Assembly: GCA_022790855.1 (NCBI GenBank)
Contig: JAAVYA010000034.1
Location: 1-50,778 of the forward strand
Reading direction: 5' to 3'
DNA from: Lachnospiraceae bacterium
GTDB taxonomy: Bacteria; Bacillota; Clostridia; Lachnospirales; Lachnospiraceae
DNA: 50,778 nt
Shown here piece by piece: positions 34,313-44,011 of the stretch (its first letter is position 1; the number at the start of each line of letters is the position of its first letter). The notes beneath the pieces were generated by a model, which did no database searches, was not told where the DNA came from, and saw nothing but the letters and a program-made list of their open reading frames with translations. The position numbers were made by a program, and so were the translations under genes.

Positions 34313-34329
34313 ACAAGATTGCTTATAAT
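34301..34329 (+). promoter_or_regulatory. rel promoter
   Basis: TTGCAA (34301-34306) and TATAAT (34324-34329) have a 17-base spacer, giving a leader of about 75 bases. Confidence 0.75.
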
Positions 34330-34408
34330 AGTAAAAATAATTGTAACTGGGGAGGAGTCAAACAGTTACAGAAATCTGATATCTGGACAAAAGACGGGAG
34401 AATCATTT

Positions 34409-36721
34409 ATGGTGGATAAGAAACTCATTGAGAAGGAAGAGCAAAAAGAGGAGCTTATGCAGGCCGGCCATATCAAGCCTACTAAGGAATTTGCAAGTCC
34501 TGAGAGCCTGTATGAAGAACTGATTGGCAGCGTAAGGCGCTACCACCCCTCCGCAGATATTTCTTTAATAGAAAATGCGTACAAGATTGCGTACAAGGCC
34601 CATGAAGGACAGGTGCGCAAGTCCGGGGAAGCTTATATTATCCATCCTCTGTGCGTGGCTATTATCCTGGCAGAACTGGAACTGGATAAGGAGACCATTG
34701 TCGCAGGGCTGCTCCACGATGTGGTGGAGGACACGGTGATGACGGACGAAGAGATTGCCCAGCAGTTTGGGGAGGAGATTGCCCTGCTGGTGGACGGCGT
34801 TACCAAGCTGGAAAAATTGTCTTATGATGCAGACAAAGTGGAGAAGCAGGCGGAGAATTTGCGGAAAATGTTTTTGGCCATGGCCAAGGATATCCGGGTG
34901 ATCTTGGTAAAGCTGGCGGACCGTCTTCACAATATGCGTACTTTAAAATACATGACCCCGGCGAAGCAGAGGGAGATTGCCAGGGAGACCATGGATATTT
35001 ATTCTCCCATAGCCCAGCGTCTTGGAATTTCCAAGATTAAGATTGAATTGGATGATCTGTGTTTAAAATATTTGGAGCCGGAAGCCTATTACGATTTGGT
35101 GGAAAAGGTGGCCGTACGCAAAAGCGCCCGGGAGGAGTATATCCAGGAGCTGGTGGCGGAGGTGCGGGAGCATATCAATAAAGCAGGCATCAAAGCCAAT
35201 ATTGACGGCCGGGCAAAGCATTTTTTCAGTATTTACAAGAAAATGGTGAATCAGGAGAAAACCCTGGATCAGATTTATGATTTGTTTGCCATCCGGATCA
35301 TTGTAGCCAGTGTCCGGGAATGTTATGCGGCCCTTGGGGTGATCCATGCCAAATATAAGCCGATTCCAGGCCGGTTTAAGGATTATATTGCCATGCCGAA
35401 GCCCAATATGTACCAGTCTCTCCATACAACGCTGATCGGCCCCATCGGCCAGCCCTTTGAGATTCAAATTAGAACCTATGAGATGCACCGTACCTCCGAG
35501 TACGGCATTGCGGCCCACTGGAAGTATAAAGAATCCGGCGGCAGCAGTAAAGGCGCCAAGACACAGGAAGAGGAGAAAATCGGCTGGCTGCGGCAGGTGC
35601 TGGAGTGGCAGCGGGATTCTTCCGATAATCGGGAATTTATGAGCTTGCTAAAAAGCGACCTGGATTTATTTGCAGATACGGTATTCTGTTTTACCCCCAC
35701 CGGAGATGTAAAGACGCTGCCCAGCGGTTCCAATCCCATTGATTTTGCCTATGCCATACATTCTGCCGTGGGAAATAAGATGATTGGGGCCAGAGTCAAC
35801 GACAAGCTGGTAAATATTGATTATATCATTCAAAACGGGGACCGGATTGAGATTCTGACTTCCCAGAATTCCAGGGGGCCCAGCCGGGACTGGCTTGGTA
35901 TGGTAAAAAGCACCCAGGCCAAGAATAAGATCAACCAGTGGTTCCGAAGCGAATTCAAAGAAGAAAATATTTTAAAAGGCAAGGATTTGATCGTGCAATA
36001 CTGCAAATCCAAGAGTATTGACTGGACGGAACTGAACAAACCGGAATATCAGCAGAAGATCATGCGCAAGTATGGATTCCGGGACTGGGAATCCACACTG
36101 GCGGCCCTGGGACATGGGGGATTGAAGGAAGGCCAGATTATCAATAAGATGCTGGAATATTACCAGAAAGACCATGCCGTAGCTTTGACGGATGCGGATG
36201 TTTTAGATCAGATGGGAAGCGGTTCCCAGGGCGGCAAAAACAGGCAGGAAGAGAGAAAACGTTCCAAAAGCGGGATTGTGGTCCAGGGGGTATCGGATGT
36301 GGCGGTGCGTTTTTCCAAATGCTGCGCTCCGGTGCCGGGAGATGAAATCGTAGGATTTGTAACCAGAGGCCGGGGGATTTCCATTCACCGGACGGATTGT
36401 ATTAACATGCTGAACCTCTCAGAATTGGAACGCGCCAGGCTTCTGGAAGCGGATTGGGCCGGAGAAGAAGGCGAAGCGGGCCTGTTTATGGCGGAAATTA
36501 AGATCTACGGAAATAACCGTACCGGGCTTTTGGTGGATGTAAGTAAGATTTTTACAGAGCGGCAGATTGACATTGATTCCATACATTCCAATACCAGCAG
36601 ACAGGGAGTCGCAACCATTACCCTGGCGTTTCATATCAAAGGAAAAGACGAACTGCGGGCATTGGTGGACAAAATACGCCAGGTGGAAAGCGTCATAGAC
36701 GTACAGCGTACCACTGGTTAA
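34409..36721 (+). CDS. rel: Bifunctional (p)ppGpp synthetase/hydrolase
   Basis: This 770-residue stringent-response enzyme makes (p)ppGpp from GTP/GDP and ATP and degrades it. The hydrolase domain has the intact HD pair (His103, Asp104) in LLHDVVEDT. The synthetase has RFKD (322-325), the form found in bifunctional enzymes, then PNMYQSLHTT and EIQIRT. A TGS domain (CFTPTGDVKTLPSG), a Zn-finger-like region (SKCCAPVPGDEIVGF) and a C-terminal ACT domain follow, so the ribosome-sensing half is complete. ATG 34409 follows GGGAG; the open frame extends upstream only into the promoter region. Confidence 0.95.
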   Translation: MVDKKLIEKEEQKEELMQAGHIKPTKEFASPESLYEELIGSVRRYHPSADISLIENAYKIAYKAHEGQVRKSGEAYIIHPLCVAIILAELELDKETIVAGLLHDVVEDTVMTDEEIAQQFGEEIALLVDGVTKLEKLSYDADKVEKQAENLRKMFLAMAKDIRVILVKLADRLHNMRTLKYMTPAKQREIARETMDIYSPIAQRLGISKIKIELDDLCLKYLEPEAYYDLVEKVAVRKSAREEYIQELVAEVREHINKAGIKANIDGRAKHFFSIYKKMVNQEKTLDQIYDLFAIRIIVASVRECYAALGVIHAKYKPIPGRFKDYIAMPKPNMYQSLHTTLIGPIGQPFEIQIRTYEMHRTSEYGIAAHWKYKESGGSSKGAKTQEEEKIGWLRQVLEWQRDSSDNREFMSLLKSDLDLFADTVFCFTPTGDVKTLPSGSNPIDFAYAIHSAVGNKMIGARVNDKLVNIDYIIQNGDRIEILTSQNSRGPSRDWLGMVKSTQAKNKINQWFRSEFKEENILKGKDLIVQYCKSKSIDWTELNKPEYQQKIMRKYGFRDWESTLAALGHGGLKEGQIINKMLEYYQKDHAVALTDADVLDQMGSGSQGGKNRQEERKRSKSGIVVQGVSDVAVRFSKCCAPVPGDEIVGFVTRGRGISIHRTDCINMLNLSELERARLLEADWAGEEGEAGLFMAEIKIYGNNRTGLLVDVSKIFTERQIDIDSIHSNTSRQGVATITLAFHIKGKDELRALVDKIRQVESVIDVQRTTG

Positions 36722-36760
36722 TACAGATTCATGTAGGGCCAGAATGAAAAAGGAGGACAT

Positions 36761-37390
36761 ATGCTGAAAATAGAAGTGGAAGGATTTTGCGTGGGCGAGG
36801 TGCAGACCAACTGCTATTTTGCCGTGAATAAGGAGACGAAGGAGATGTTCGTGGTAGATCCCGGTGCGTCGGCCAAAATGCTGGCGGGGCGGATTCAGGA
36901 AAAAGGATACCGTCCTGAGGCGATCCTTTTAACCCACGGCCACTTTGACCATGCAGGGGGAGCCAGGGAGCTTGCGGATCTGCTGAAAGTAAAAATATAT
37001 GCCCATGAGGCGGAGGAAGAGACCTTAAAAGACCCCTCCAGAAATGTTTCTGGTATGACGGGGGTCCGGGAGCAGTATGAGGCGGATATCTATTTGAAGG
37101 ATGGCCAGACTCTGCAGTTGGCAGGATTTGATCTGCGGGCGCTGCATACCCCGGGGCATACGCCGGGAGGGTGCTGCTACTATATTCCCAGTGAGGCGGT
37201 GCTGTTTTCCGGGGATACTTTGTTCTGTCAGTCCGTAGGAAGGACGGATTTCCCAGGGGGAAGCATGGGACAGTTGGTACGTGGGATCAGAGAAAAGCTG
37301 CTGGATCTGCCGGAATATACCAAGGTATATCCGGGACATATGGAGACGACAACCATAGGCCAGGAGAAGCAGGGGAATCCATTTTTGTAG
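36761..37390 (+). CDS. MBL-fold metallo-hydrolase (glyoxalase II-like)
   Basis: This 209-residue protein has the metallo-beta-lactamase metal motif THGHFDH, then LHTPGHTPGG, the bridging Asp in FSGDTLF, and the final His in VYPGHM. It resembles the YcbL/hydroxyacylglutathione-hydrolase-like group found after rel in many Clostridia. It is compact, without a separate substrate domain. The thioester or other substrate is unknown. AAAGGAGG precedes ATG 36761, and the 39-base gap after rel suggests cotranscription. Confidence 0.88.
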   Translation: MLKIEVEGFCVGEVQTNCYFAVNKETKEMFVVDPGASAKMLAGRIQEKGYRPEAILLTHGHFDHAGGARELADLLKVKIYAHEAEEETLKDPSRNVSGMTGVREQYEADIYLKDGQTLQLAGFDLRALHTPGHTPGGCCYYIPSEAVLFSGDTLFCQSVGRTDFPGGSMGQLVRGIREKLLDLPEYTKVYPGHMETTTIGQEKQGNPFL

Positions 37391-37413
37391 AACTATTTTA
37401 GTTTGACTTGGGC

Positions 37414-37452
37414 GGCAATTCGAAGAGGATAGGAATTGCCCTTCATTTTCGC
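37414..37452 (+). terminator. Probable terminator of the rel operon
   Basis: GGCAATTC (37414-37421) pairs with GAATTGCC (37433-37440), and CTTCATTTTC follows. The T run is interrupted. Confidence 0.5.
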
Positions 37453-37510
37453 GGGCAATGAGGAACATAGTCATGTTTACATGGAGATGTAACGAATGCC
37501 GCGATAGTCG

Positions 37511-37538
37511 AATACCCTGTTGCTTGCAGCGGGGTATT
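37511..37538 (+). repeat. Orphan hairpin with GCTTGC apex
   Basis: AATACCCTGTTGC and GCAGCGGGGTATT pair over nearly their full length, with two G-U pairs and TTGC..GCAG at the apex, and TTTCATTTG follows. It belongs to neither neighbour. As far as I recall, hairpins of this type are scattered through Lachnospiraceae genomes, so it may be a dispersed repeat acting as a terminator. Confidence 0.45.
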
Positions 37539-37610
37539 TCATTTGTGTGCCGAGGGGCGAGAAGTTTATTCTTCCTCTACCCTATTAAGAAAATCTTTCG
37601 CATATTATCG

Positions 37611-37640
37611 TTGACAAGAATCGGGCTGGATATCTATAAT
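37611..37640 (+). promoter_or_regulatory. Promoter of the cohesin-like protein gene
   Basis: TTGACA (37611-37616) and TATAAT (37635-37640) have an 18-base spacer, 73 bases before the start codon. Confidence 0.7.
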
Positions 37641-37713
37641 GGTCGTAAGGATGGAGATATCCGGCGTTTTTTCTTTTACATCTCACATTATCTTTTTACA
37701 GAAGGGGACTATA

Positions 37714-39030
37714 ATGAAAGACCATAAAGTACGTATTATTCCGATTACACTGATTTTATGTATCTGTATATCCTTATGTTTTGTAGCTCCCATGCAAGTC
37801 TATGGAGCCGATGGAGTATTGTCCATTGCCGTATCCAGCATGGAGGTTTCCGTAGGCAGTAATTTAACTGTGACGTTGCATGCGGAAGGCTCTGGCGGGG
37901 AAACGGCGACTGCAGATATGGAATTTACCTATGACACCAGCGTTTTTTCCTTTGTAAGCTGCGATGCCTATTATTCCGGCGGAGAAGGAGGAAAAGTAAA
38001 TGCCAGCGGCAGCACCGTTACGATTACATTGAAGGCCATTGCCTCAGGAAGCGCCGGTTTGAAGGTGTCAGGCAGCAATGGGAAACTTGCGGATAGTCAG
38101 GAGTCTTTAAGCAGTATGGTGCCTGCAGGAGTGACCATTACTGCGGGCGGCGGAGAGGACAATGCCAATAAGTCCGGGGACAACAGCCTTTCTTCTTTGA
38201 CATTATCGGCGGGAGAATTATCTCCGGCGTTTGCTTACAATGTGACGGAATACACGGCGGAAGTGCCTTATGACGTTACCAGCATTGATGTGAATGCAAA
38301 AACCTCCAACAGCGGTGCCAAAGTAGAAGATATTATTGGAAACCGTGAGCTGCAGGTGGGAGAAAACCGCATTGCCATCACTGTGAAAGCAGAAAACGGG
38401 GCAAGAGTAGTCTATAATATTATTGTTACAAGGCGGGAGGAAGGCGCGGGCAGTCCCGGCGGGGAAGACGCCTCCCAGGACCCCGGAGATGCGGAACATC
38501 CCGATGCATCCCAAGGATCGGAAGACCCCGGGGAACCAGAAAATGATGCGAAAACCCCGGATAACGCGAAAGACAATACAGAGAAAACAGACGAGACGGT
38601 GGGTCAGGAAGAATATGAACAGCGGATAGCGGCTCTTCAGCAGGGGATGACCCAGCTGGAGGACAAATATAAAGCAGAAAAATCCTTTTCCAGGAAAATG
38701 ATCGCAATCTTAGGATTTATCATCGTTATTCTTGTGATCCTTTGTATCAATTTACTTGTATTTATGAAACGGAAACGATCGGACGCCATAGATTGGGAAG
38801 AAACGGAGTTACCGGAAAAAAAGACCCGAAAGAAGAAAGGACATTTGTCGGATGCTTATTTGGGGCAGGAGGATGACTGGCTGGATGATGAAATTATAAG
38901 CGAGCCTTTACCCAAAAAGACAGGAAGGGTTATAAAAGAAGAAAAGGAAATACCAAAAACTCCGGAGGCGCCCAAAGAGACGTATCGCAATCCGGAGGAG
39001 ATTGAATTTATCGACCTGGATGATCTGTAA
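37714..39030 (+). CDS. Cohesin-like surface protein with transmembrane helix and cytoplasmic tail
   Basis: This 438-residue protein has a signal peptide (ILCICISLCFVAPMQVYGA) and a cohesin-type beta-sandwich (about residues 30-145; ADMEFTYDTSVFSFVSC, then GSAGLKV). A cadherin-like beta-sandwich follows (about 157-245; LSSLTLSAGELSPAF and YNVTEYTAEVP). An acidic Pro/Asp/Glu-rich stalk and a short coiled coil lead to one membrane helix (about 330-350) and a cytoplasmic tail of about 90 charged residues ending EFIDLDDL. Cohesins normally bind dockerins and are exported. An anchored form with a sizeable inner tail suggests a structural or signalling envelope role. ATG 37714 follows AAGGGG, downstream of the promoter. 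Confidence 0.85.
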   Translation: MKDHKVRIIPITLILCICISLCFVAPMQVYGADGVLSIAVSSMEVSVGSNLTVTLHAEGSGGETATADMEFTYDTSVFSFVSCDAYYSGGEGGKVNASGSTVTITLKAIASGSAGLKVSGSNGKLADSQESLSSMVPAGVTITAGGGEDNANKSGDNSLSSLTLSAGELSPAFAYNVTEYTAEVPYDVTSIDVNAKTSNSGAKVEDIIGNRELQVGENRIAITVKAENGARVVYNIIVTRREEGAGSPGGEDASQDPGDAEHPDASQGSEDPGEPENDAKTPDNAKDNTEKTDETVGQEEYEQRIAALQQGMTQLEDKYKAEKSFSRKMIAILGFIIVILVILCINLLVFMKRKRSDAIDWEETELPEKKTRKKKGHLSDAYLGQEDDWLDDEIISEPLPKKTGRVIKEEKEIPKTPEAPKETYRNPEEIEFIDLDDL

Positions 39031-39064
39031 GGCAATAACAGCGTATTTGGTAAGGCTGCCGGGA

Positions 39065-39103
39065 TTGACCTCTAGTTCCATCTGTGTTATTATGGGTATA
39101 ACA
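39065..39103 (+). promoter_or_regulatory. gntR-clpC promoter and probable operator
   Basis: TTGACC (39065-39070) and TATTAT (39088-39093) have a 17-base spacer. TGTTAT (39085-39090) and ATAACA (39098-39103) form an inverted repeat with a seven-base centre overlapping the -10 box, suited to the GntR regulator encoded directly downstream. Confidence 0.65.
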
Positions 39104-39119
39104 AAAGACAGGTGATATC

Positions 39120-39500
39120 ATGCTTATAGAAATTGACTTTAACAGCGAAGAGGCTTTTTATATCCAGTTAAGGAACCAGATTATTATTGGAATTGCCATG
39201 AACCAATACCAGGAAGGAGATTCCTTGCCTTCCGTCCGTCAGCTTGCAGACCGTGTGGGAATCAATATGCACACGGTGAATAAGGCTTACAGTGTCCTGA
39301 GACAGGAGGGGTTTATCCGCCTAGACAGAAGAAAAGGCGCTGTGATCGCTCTGGATACCGATAAGCTGCGGGCAATGGAAGAGCTGCAGACGAATCTTCG
39401 GGTAGATTTGGCCAGGGCTGTATGCAAAGGTGTATCAGAAGACGAGGTACATCAGATGGTAAAAAGTATCTTTGAAGAGATGGAGACGAGAGAATCATAG
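39120..39500 (+). CDS. GntR family regulator, YhcF type
   Basis: This 126-residue protein has the winged-helix GntR domain at its N-terminus (FYIQLRNQIIIGI, then SLPSVRQLADRVGINMHTVNKAYSVL). Only a short C-terminal helical segment follows, as in the YtrA/YhcF group that lacks a large effector domain. It precedes clpC by 32 bases, the place CtsR occupies in Bacillus, so it probably controls the Clp ATPase gene and itself. GGTGAT precedes ATG 39120. Confidence 0.88.
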   Translation: MLIEIDFNSEEAFYIQLRNQIIIGIAMNQYQEGDSLPSVRQLADRVGINMHTVNKAYSVLRQEGFIRLDRRKGAVIALDTDKLRAMEELQTNLRVDLARAVCKGVSEDEVHQMVKSIFEEMETRES

Positions 39501-39532
39501 AAAGAGAAAGAAGGTAACAGGAGGATTTTTAC

Positions 39533-41989
39533 ATGCACAGGGAATATACAGGCAAAGCAGCCAGAGCTTTGGATTTTGCGGAAAAGATATCCCAAAAAAT
39601 GCATCACAATTACATTGGAACAGAGCATATCCTAATGGGCTTATTGAAAGAACGCACAGGCGTAGCGGCAAATATCCTGCGGGATTATGGAGTAGACGAG
39701 AAAAAGCTGTTAGAACTGATCCGTGATTTGATCGCCCCGGGAGAGGATGTGGCTATTTTAGAGCGGGACGGATATAGCCCCAGGGCTTTTCAGGTGCTGG
39801 AAGAGGCAGATCAGGAGGCAGGGCATGCAGGAGCGTCTTTCGTGGGAACGGAGCATCTTTTGATCGCTATATTAAAAGAGCCGGAGTGTGTAGCGGCTCG
39901 TCTTTTGAATACGTTGGGAATTAACGGAAAGAAGATGTATATTGATACTATGACGGCGATGGGGCAGGATACCGCCGCCATGAAAGAAGGACTGAAAGCT
40001 TCCAAAGCCAGAAGAGAAGGGAATGCCACTCCTACTCTGGATCAATATTCCAGAGATTTGACTCAGTTGGCCCGAATGGGAAAACTGGATCCGGTGATTG
40101 GAAGAGAAGAAGAGATCCGCCGCGTCATTCAGATTTTAAGCAGAAGGGGCAAAAACAACCCCTGTTTGATTGGAGAACCCGGAGTAGGAAAGACAGCCGT
40201 TTTAGAAGGTTTGGCCCAGAGGATTATAGACGGTACGGTGCCGGAGACGGTAGAGGGAAAACGAGTGGTGACTCTGGATTTAGCGGGAATGGTAGCAGGC
40301 TCCAAATACCGGGGAGAATTTGAAGAGCGTATCAAGAAGGTAATCCGAGAGGTGATTGAATCAGGGAATATTTTACTGTTTTTGGATGAATTGCATACGG
40401 TGATTGGAGCCGGAGGGGCAGAAGGCGCCATTGATGCGTCCAATATTTTAAAACCTTCCCTTGCACGGGGAGAACTTCAGCTGATTGGCGCTACCACAAT
40501 TGAAGAATACCGGAAATATATTGAGCGGGACGCAGCCCTGGAACGGAGATTTCAGCCGGTGTCCATTGAAGAGCCGGATGTGGCGGGAACCATTTTGATC
40601 CTAAAGGGACTTCGGGAAAAATATGAACAGCACCATCAGGTGGTGATTACAGACGACGCGCTTGAGGCGGCCGCTAAGATGGCAGATCGTTATATTAACG
40701 ACCGTTTTTTGCCGGATAAGGCCATTGATCTGATTGATGAAGCTTCCTCCCGGGTACGGCTGGAAGGATTTCGCTTACCCTCTGCTTTGCGGGAATTGGA
40801 AGCTGCGGTTGTGGAAGCGGAAGAACATTTGGAGGAAGCGTTGGAAGAGGGTGACTTTTCCAAGGCCTCTGCGTTGAAGCAGGAGAAGGAAGAGATAGAA
40901 AAAAAATATCACAAAGCCAGGGGCAAATATGAAAGAGACAAAGCAAAGCAAAAGCTTTCCGTGGACGAAGAACAGATTGCCGCTGTGGTATCCAGCTGGA
41001 CTAAGATACCTGTGAAACGATTGGAAGAAGGGGAATCGGAACGCCTGCGAAAGCTGGAGAAGACGCTGCACAAGCGGGTAATTGGCCAGGAAGAGGCCGT
41101 GTCCGCCGTGTCAAAAGCAGTCCGAAGAGGCCGTGTGGGATTAAAGGATCCGAACCGTCCCATTGGTTCTTTCTTATTTTTGGGTCCCACCGGAGTGGGG
41201 AAGACGGAAATTTGCAAGGCGTTGGCGGAGGCGGTATTTGGAAATGAACAATCCATGATCCGAATTGATATGTCGGAATATATGGAGAAACACAGCGTTT
41301 CCAAAATGATAGGGTCCCCACCGGGATATGTGGGATATGAAGAAGGCGGGCAGCTCAGTGAAAAGGTGCGCCGGAACCCTTATTCTGTGGTGCTGCTGGA
41401 TGAGATTGAAAAAGCCCACCCGGATGTGTTTAATATTTTGCTTCAGGTATTGGACGACGGGCACATTACAGATGCCCACGGCCATAAGGTGAACTTTAAA
41501 AATACCATTATTATAATGACCTCCAATGCAGGGGCTCAGTCTATTATTGAACCCAAGCGGTTGGGATTCACTTCCGATGAGGACAGCAAGCAGGATTATG
41601 AGCGGATGAAGGGGAGCGTGATGGAAGAGGTCAGACGGATTTTTAAACCGGAGTTTTTGAACCGAATTGACGAAACCATTGTATTCCATGCTTTGGGGAA
41701 AGAGCATATGAAGCGTATTGTGACATTGATGACTAGGACCCTGGTGGAGCGTTGTAAATCTCAAATGGGAATTGAATTGAATATCCGGGATTCGGTAAAA
41801 ACATATATTGCGGAGAAAGCATACGATCCCAAATATGGCGCTCGTCCTCTGCGCAGGATGATCCAGACGCGGCTGGAGGATCCTTTGGCGGAGGAAATTT
41901 TGGAAGGAGCCGTTCATTCCGGGGATACGGTGGATGTAACGATTCGTAAAAAAGAGATTTGTTTCTGTAACAGGGAAGCCAAAGGATGA
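39533..41989 (+). CDS. clpC: ClpC-type AAA+ unfoldase
   Basis: This 818-residue hexameric unfoldase feeds ClpP and acts in protein quality control. Two Clp N-repeats (1-140; [18 protein letters not shown], then [14 protein letters not shown]) bind adaptors. The first AAA+ module has Walker A GEPGVGKT (214-221) and [19 protein letters not shown]-like middle segment ([15 protein letters not shown]) is the ClpC hallmark that separates it from ClpA and ClpB. The second module has GPTGVGKT (from about 551) and [17 protein letters not shown] precedes the start. The McsAB partners seen in Bacillus are absent here. Confidence 0.95.
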   Translation: MHREYTGKAARALDFAEKISQKMHHNYIGTEHILMGLLKERTGVAANILRDYGVDEKKLLELIRDLIAPGEDVAILERDGYSPRAFQVLEEADQEAGHAGASFVGTEHLLIAILKEPECVAARLLNTLGINGKKMYIDTMTAMGQDTAAMKEGLKASKARREGNATPTLDQYSRDLTQLARMGKLDPVIGREEEIRRVIQILSRRGKNNPCLIGEPGVGKTAVLEGLAQRIIDGTVPETVEGKRVVTLDLAGMVAGSKYRGEFEERIKKVIREVIESGNILLFLDELHTVIGAGGAEGAIDASNILKPSLARGELQLIGATTIEEYRKYIERDAALERRFQPVSIEEPDVAGTILILKGLREKYEQHHQVVITDDALEAAAKMADRYINDRFLPDKAIDLIDEASSRVRLEGFRLPSALRELEAAVVEAEEHLEEALEEGDFSKASALKQEKEEIEKKYHKARGKYERDKAKQKLSVDEEQIAAVVSSWTKIPVKRLEEGESERLRKLEKTLHKRVIGQEEAVSAVSKAVRRGRVGLKDPNRPIGSFLFLGPTGVGKTEICKALAEAVFGNEQSMIRIDMSEYMEKHSVSKMIGSPPGYVGYEEGGQLSEKVRRNPYSVVLLDEIEKAHPDVFNILLQVLDDGHITDAHGHKVNFKNTIIIMTSNAGAQSIIEPKRLGFTSDEDSKQDYERMKGSVMEEVRRIFKPEFLNRIDETIVFHALGKEHMKRIVTLMTRTLVERCKSQMGIELNIRDSVKTYIAEKAYDPKYGARPLRRMIQTRLEDPLAEEILEGAVHSGDTVDVTIRKKEICFCNREAKG

Positions 41990-42049
41990 ACCGTTACTTG
42001 TTTCTTGACAAAATGACAAATTACTATGGAAAAATATCACGAATTAAGC

Positions 42050-42055
42050 TATAAT
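42050..42055 (+). promoter_or_regulatory. -10 box before the 138-residue protein gene
   Basis: TATAAT is placed 27 bases before the start codon. The -35 region is poor, and a TTGACA at 42005 is too far away to pair with it. Confidence 0.4.
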
Positions 42056-42081
42056 GTACGAAAAGGCAGGAGGAAGATGAA

Positions 42082-42498
42082 ATGTCAGTAATTGAAAAGT
42101 TGATTTGTACACAGCCGGATGGCTCTATCAGCTTCGGCAACTACCAGTTGGCAGCCAAATCAAAGGCAGATAATTTTGAACACAGCGGCGACTTATACAA
42201 GGTAAAAACATTTCGGGAGATTACCAAGTTGGAGAGAAACGGCATGTTTGTGTACGAGTCGGTTCCCGGCACCACAGTTTTGAATATGAAAGCATCCGAT
42301 CAAGAGATGTCCTTTCAAGTAGAAGGCGCAGAGGACGCGCAGATTACACTGGAACTCCAGGAGGAGACAGAATATCAGGTGTTTGTGGGTGATGCCAATA
42401 TAGGAAATATGAAGACAAATTTAGGCGGGAAGCTGAGCTTGAGCGTAGAATTAAGTGAAGGATCACCGGTGCCTGTTAAGATAGTAAAAAGTATTTAA
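42082..42498 (+). CDS. Conserved Lachnospiraceae protein of unknown function
   Basis: This 138-residue soluble protein starts MSVIEKLICTQPDGSISFGN. It has two apparent beta-rich halves: YKVKTFREITKLERNGMFVYES, then an FQVEGAEDAQITLELQEE segment, and a C-terminal VFVGDANIGNMKTNLGGK. There is no signal, membrane segment or catalytic motif. I recall close relatives being labelled endosialidase in databases, but nothing here resembles a sialidase, so I would not use that name. CAGGAGGAAG precedes the start. It is monocistronic, bounded by a strong terminator. Confidence 0.75.
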   Translation: MSVIEKLICTQPDGSISFGNYQLAAKSKADNFEHSGDLYKVKTFREITKLERNGMFVYESVPGTTVLNMKASDQEMSFQVEGAEDAQITLELQEETEYQVFVGDANIGNMKTNLGGKLSLSVELSEGSPVPVKIVKSI

Positions 42499-42507
42499 CA
42501 AAAGCAA

Positions 42508-42568
42508 AGGGCTGTTGGCGGGGGAATGTTCGAATGTTTTTTTCGTGTCCCCAAACAGCTCTTTTTTT
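42508..42568 (+). terminator. Terminator before radA
   Basis: GGGCTGTT pairs with AACAGCTC and inner GGGGA with TCCCC, and CTTTTTTT follows. The distal part overlaps the leader of radA. Confidence 0.75.
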
Positions 42569-42599
42569 CCGTATAGAAATCATTAGAAGAGGTGTACCA

Positions 42600-43985
42600 A
42601 TGGCAAAAGGCAAATCTGTGACGGTATATTTTTGCCAAAACTGTGGTTATGAATCATCAAAATGGATGGGGCAATGCCCGGGCTGCCGGGAATGGAACAC
42701 GATGACGGAGGAATTAGTAGACAAGAAAGCTTTGAGTAAGGCTAAAATTTCCCAGGAATCAAAGGAGACAGCGCGTCCGGTATCCCTTTCCCAGATTGAA
42801 TCCAGGCAGGAAGAACGTATTTCCACAGGTTTTGGGGAATTGGATCGTGTATTAGGAGGCGGAATTGTACCTGGCTCTTTAGTATTAGTAGGGGGCGATC
42901 CGGGCATCGGGAAATCTACATTGCTGCTGCAGGTATGTCAGAAGCTTTCCGAAGAATTGGAAGTGTTATATATTTCAGGAGAAGAGTCCCTTCATCAGAT
43001 TAAGATGCGGGCAGAGCGTATCGGAACCTTCACAAAACGGCTGACCTTACTATGCGAGACGAATCTGGATCTGATTGCCGGCGTCATGGAACGCCACCGT
43101 CCCCAAGTGGTGATCATTGATTCCATACAGACGATGTACCGGGAAGAGATTTCATCGGCTCCAGGAAGCGTGTCCCAGGTACGGGAAGCAACCGGCGTCC
43201 TGATGAGAATTGCCAAGGAGAAAGAAATTGCCGTATTTATTGTGGGCCATGTGACCAAGGAAGGCGTTGTGGCAGGCCCCAGAGTATTGGAACATATGGT
43301 AGATACGGTGCTATATTTTGAAGGAGACCGTCACGCAGTTTACCGTGTTCTCAGGGGAGTCAAAAATCGTTTTGGCTCCACCAATGAAATTGGCGTGTTT
43401 GAAATGTGTGATACCGGTCTGAGGGAAGTGGATAATCCTTCGGAAGTTATGCTCAGCGGCAGGCCCCAGGGGGCAAGCGGATCTGTGGCGGCCTGCTCTA
43501 TGGAAGGAACACGGCCTATGCTGTTGGAGATACAGGCCCTTGTCTGTAAAAGCAGTTTTGGAATTCCAAGAAGAACGGCTGCAGGAACAGATTTAAACCG
43601 TGTGAATTTGTTGATGGCAGTGTTGGAGAAGCGCGTGGGGCTTTCTTTGTCTTCCAATGATGCTTATATCAATATTGCGGGTGGGATTCGAATGAACGAA
43701 CCGGCGCTTGATTTGGGCATTGTTCTGGCGCTTTTTTCCAGTTACAAGGATCGTCCGGTAGGAGAAAAGACGATTTGCTTCGGAGAAGTAGGATTAAGCG
43801 GAGAGGTGCGGGCTGTCAGTATGCCTAGACAAAGGGCTGCAGAAGCAAAAAAGCTTGGATTTGAAATCTGCGTTTTGCCGTCGGTTTCCATGGAGGCAGT
43901 AAAGGATGTGAATGGAATCCAATTAATTGGCGTTTCCAACGTAAAAGAAGCAATCAACCTGCTTCTTTGCGGGAAGATTGCCTAA
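42600..43985 (+). CDS. radA: DNA repair protein RadA
   Basis: This 461-residue RecA-like branch-migration ATPase acts in recombinational repair. It has a four-Cys zinc finger (Cys12, Cys15, Cys26, Cys29), Walker A GGDPGIGKST (98-107), Walker B VVIIDSIQTM, the RadA-specific KNRFG motif, and a C-terminal Lon-protease-like domain (ASGSVAACSMEGTRP onward, with GEVGLSGEVRAV) lacking protease function. ATG 42600 follows AGAGGTG; the longer frame upstream runs through the terminator. Confidence 0.95.
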   Translation: MAKGKSVTVYFCQNCGYESSKWMGQCPGCREWNTMTEELVDKKALSKAKISQESKETARPVSLSQIESRQEERISTGFGELDRVLGGGIVPGSLVLVGGDPGIGKSTLLLQVCQKLSEELEVLYISGEESLHQIKMRAERIGTFTKRLTLLCETNLDLIAGVMERHRPQVVIIDSIQTMYREEISSAPGSVSQVREATGVLMRIAKEKEIAVFIVGHVTKEGVVAGPRVLEHMVDTVLYFEGDRHAVYRVLRGVKNRFGSTNEIGVFEMCDTGLREVDNPSEVMLSGRPQGASGSVAACSMEGTRPMLLEIQALVCKSSFGIPRRTAAGTDLNRVNLLMAVLEKRVGLSLSSNDAYINIAGGIRMNEPALDLGIVLALFSSYKDRPVGEKTICFGEVGLSGEVRAVSMPRQRAAEAKKLGFEICVLPSVSMEAVKDVNGIQLIGVSNVKEAINLLLCGKIA

Positions 43986-44011
43986 TGTGAACGAAGAGGG
44001 AGGAGTTTAAG

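Noticed and set aside
42082..42498. Endosialidase
   Set aside because: The name seems to circulate for this family, but at 138 residues with no Asp-box or catalytic residues the sequence gives no support for sialidase activity.
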